A stretch of 64,000 bases of DNA from Hermatobates lingyangjiaoensis. Lineage: Eukaryota > Arthropoda > Insecta > Hemiptera > Hermatobatidae. The first letter of the stretch is position 1; every line of letters begins with the position of its first letter. This document shows positions 62,701 to 64,000 of the stretch, piece by piece. The notes under the pieces were generated by a model, which was not told where the DNA came from, did no database searches, and worked only from the letters and a program-made list of their open reading frames with translations. Location: positions 263,499 to 327,498 of the forward strand of contig JAPFBL010000372.1 of assembly GCA_026182355.1 (NCBI GenBank). Direction: 5' to 3'. The position numbers were made by a program, and so were the translations under genes.

Positions 62701-64000
62701 TCTAACATGAGAAGCATGAAAATAGAAAAAAATTACCAACTAAATAACTTTCCCCTATAATTGATCACAATATACCTCCTTTCACTGGAAAACTATGAAA
62801 ACGAAAAAATATATCAAAATTTTCAATTCTATTGTATCTCCCACATCGTTGTGACTATTCTTACATGAGGAGAATGGAAATATAAAAAAATTACCAACTA
62901 AAAAAAATTTACCCTACAATTTTTCACACCTTAACTACACACACTGGAAAACTATGAATACGAAAAAATATATCAAAATTAACAAACCTATTGCATTTCC
63001 CTCTTCGTTTTGACTATTCTAACATGAGGAGCATGAAAATAGAAAAAAATTACCAACTAATCAAACTTTACCCTACGATTCTTCACACCTTAACTACTCT
63101 CACTGGAAAACTATGAAAACGAAAAAAATATCAAAATTAACAAACCTATTGTATTTCTCTCTTCGTTTTGACTATTCTAACATGAGGAGCATGAAAATAG
63201 AAAAAAATTACCAACTAAACAAACTTTACCCTATATTTGTTCACACCTTAACTACTTTCAAAGGAAAACTATGAAAACGAAAAAATATATCAAAATTAAC
63301 AAACCTATTGTATTTCTCTCTTCGTTTTGACTATTCTAACATGAGGAGCATGAAAATAGAAAAAAATTACCAACTAAACAAACTTTACCCTATAATTCTT
63401 CACACTTTAACAACTCTCACTGGAAAACTATGAAAACGAAAAAATATATCAAAATTAACAAACCTATCGTATTTCTCACATCGTTGTGACTATTCTAACA
63501 TGAGAAGCATGAAAATAGAAAAATTTACCAACTAAATACCTTTCCCCTATAATTGATCACAATATACCTCCTTTCACTGGAAAACTATGAAAACGAAAAA
63601 ATATATCAAAATTATCAATTCTATTGTATCTCCCACATCGTTGTGACTATTCTTACATGAGGAGCATGGAAATATAAAAAAATTACCAACTAAAAAAAAT
63701 TTACCCTATAATTGTTCACACCTTAACACACACTGGAAAAACTATGAATACGAAAAAATATATCAAAATTAACAAACCTATTGTATTTCCCTCTTCGTTT
63801 TGACTATTCTAACATGAGGAGCATGAAAATAGAAAAAAATTACCAACTAAACAAACTTTACCCTACAATTGTTCACACCTTAACTACTCTCACTGTAAAA
63901 CTAGAAAACGAAAAAATATATCAAAATTAACAAACCTATTGTATTTCCCTTCGTTTTGACTATTCTAACATGAGGAGCATGAAAATAGAAAAAAATTACC
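59717..64000. repeat. Satellite array: ~159-bp monomer, ~27 copies, with ten-monomer higher-order repeat
   Basis: Monomer landmarks: GACTATTCTAACATGAGGAG, AAAATTACCAACTAAACAAA, CACTGGAAAACTATGAAAAC, ATATCAAAATTAACAAACC. Two junction types alternate (CTCTTCGTTTTGAC and CACATCGTTGTGAC). Diagnostic variants recur ~1590 bp apart (AGCAAGAAAA at 60171 and 61760; ATCACACTTTACCTAC at 60381 and 61971), i.e. ten monomers. Another variant (TTTCCCCTATAATTG) recurs after ~792 bp, i.e. five. The array continues past the window end. Confidence 0.95.

Noticed and set aside
59717..64000. CRISPR array
   Set aside because: Regular repeats, but the ~159-bp units are directly adjacent with no unique spacers. This is a eukaryotic satellite.

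Overview
This is a strongly AT-rich eukaryotic window carrying one protein-coding gene. Eight coding exons on the + strand between 24116 and 56699 encode the last ~501 residues of an ERM (ezrin/radixin/moesin) protein. They run from late in the FERM F1 lobe to the C-terminal actin-binding tail and a TAA stop. All introns are GT-AG and the reading phase is continuous across every junction. The C-terminal tail ([17 protein letters not shown], then a VDQFENM terminus) and the preceding RRTLAERN...RLHDQLK stretch look arthropod-like. Together with the AT-richness and kilobase introns this suggests an arthropod, possibly a chelicerate. That placement rests on remembered family sequences and is an inference. 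The first ~64 residues are not visible and probably lie 5' of the window.

Layout. 1-24115: upstream intron (or flank) filled with repeats: a tRNA-derived SINE with a perfect target duplication, a Helitron-like element, TA-flanked and hAT-like MITEs, fold-back palindromes, and a tandem array built from the 3' end of a LINE reverse-transcriptase ORF (20209-22085). 24116-56699: ERM exons separated by introns of 12.7, 6.1, 1.2, 1.6, 5.2, 4.0 and 0.33 kb. The introns hold a second, nearly identical Helitron, a Tigger-like MITE, several hAT MITEs (one pair nested), a 16-unit 96-bp array derived from a tRNA-like SINE head (30236-31764), very long palindromes (32314-34860), and a nested hAT/LINE/fold-back complex (38335-41160). 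56700-59700: 3' UTR and flank. 59717-64000: a ~159-bp satellite with a ten-monomer (~1.59 kb) higher-order period that runs off the window end.

Most unusual signal. At least eight sequence-distinct fold-back (inverted-repeat) families are scattered through the window. They share almost nothing except a short core near the middle of each arm: CTGANGA, one extra nucleotide, a hairpin of 3-8 bp whose sequence differs between families, then GAAA. This is the arrangement of the hammerhead ribozyme core between stems I, II and III. It recalls the hammerhead motifs described in Penelope-like retroelements and retrozymes. The two arms face each other, so each strand carries an antisense copy followed by a sense copy. 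Cleavage activity is not demonstrated: every copy has an extra base before stem II, and stems I and III are weak or absent.
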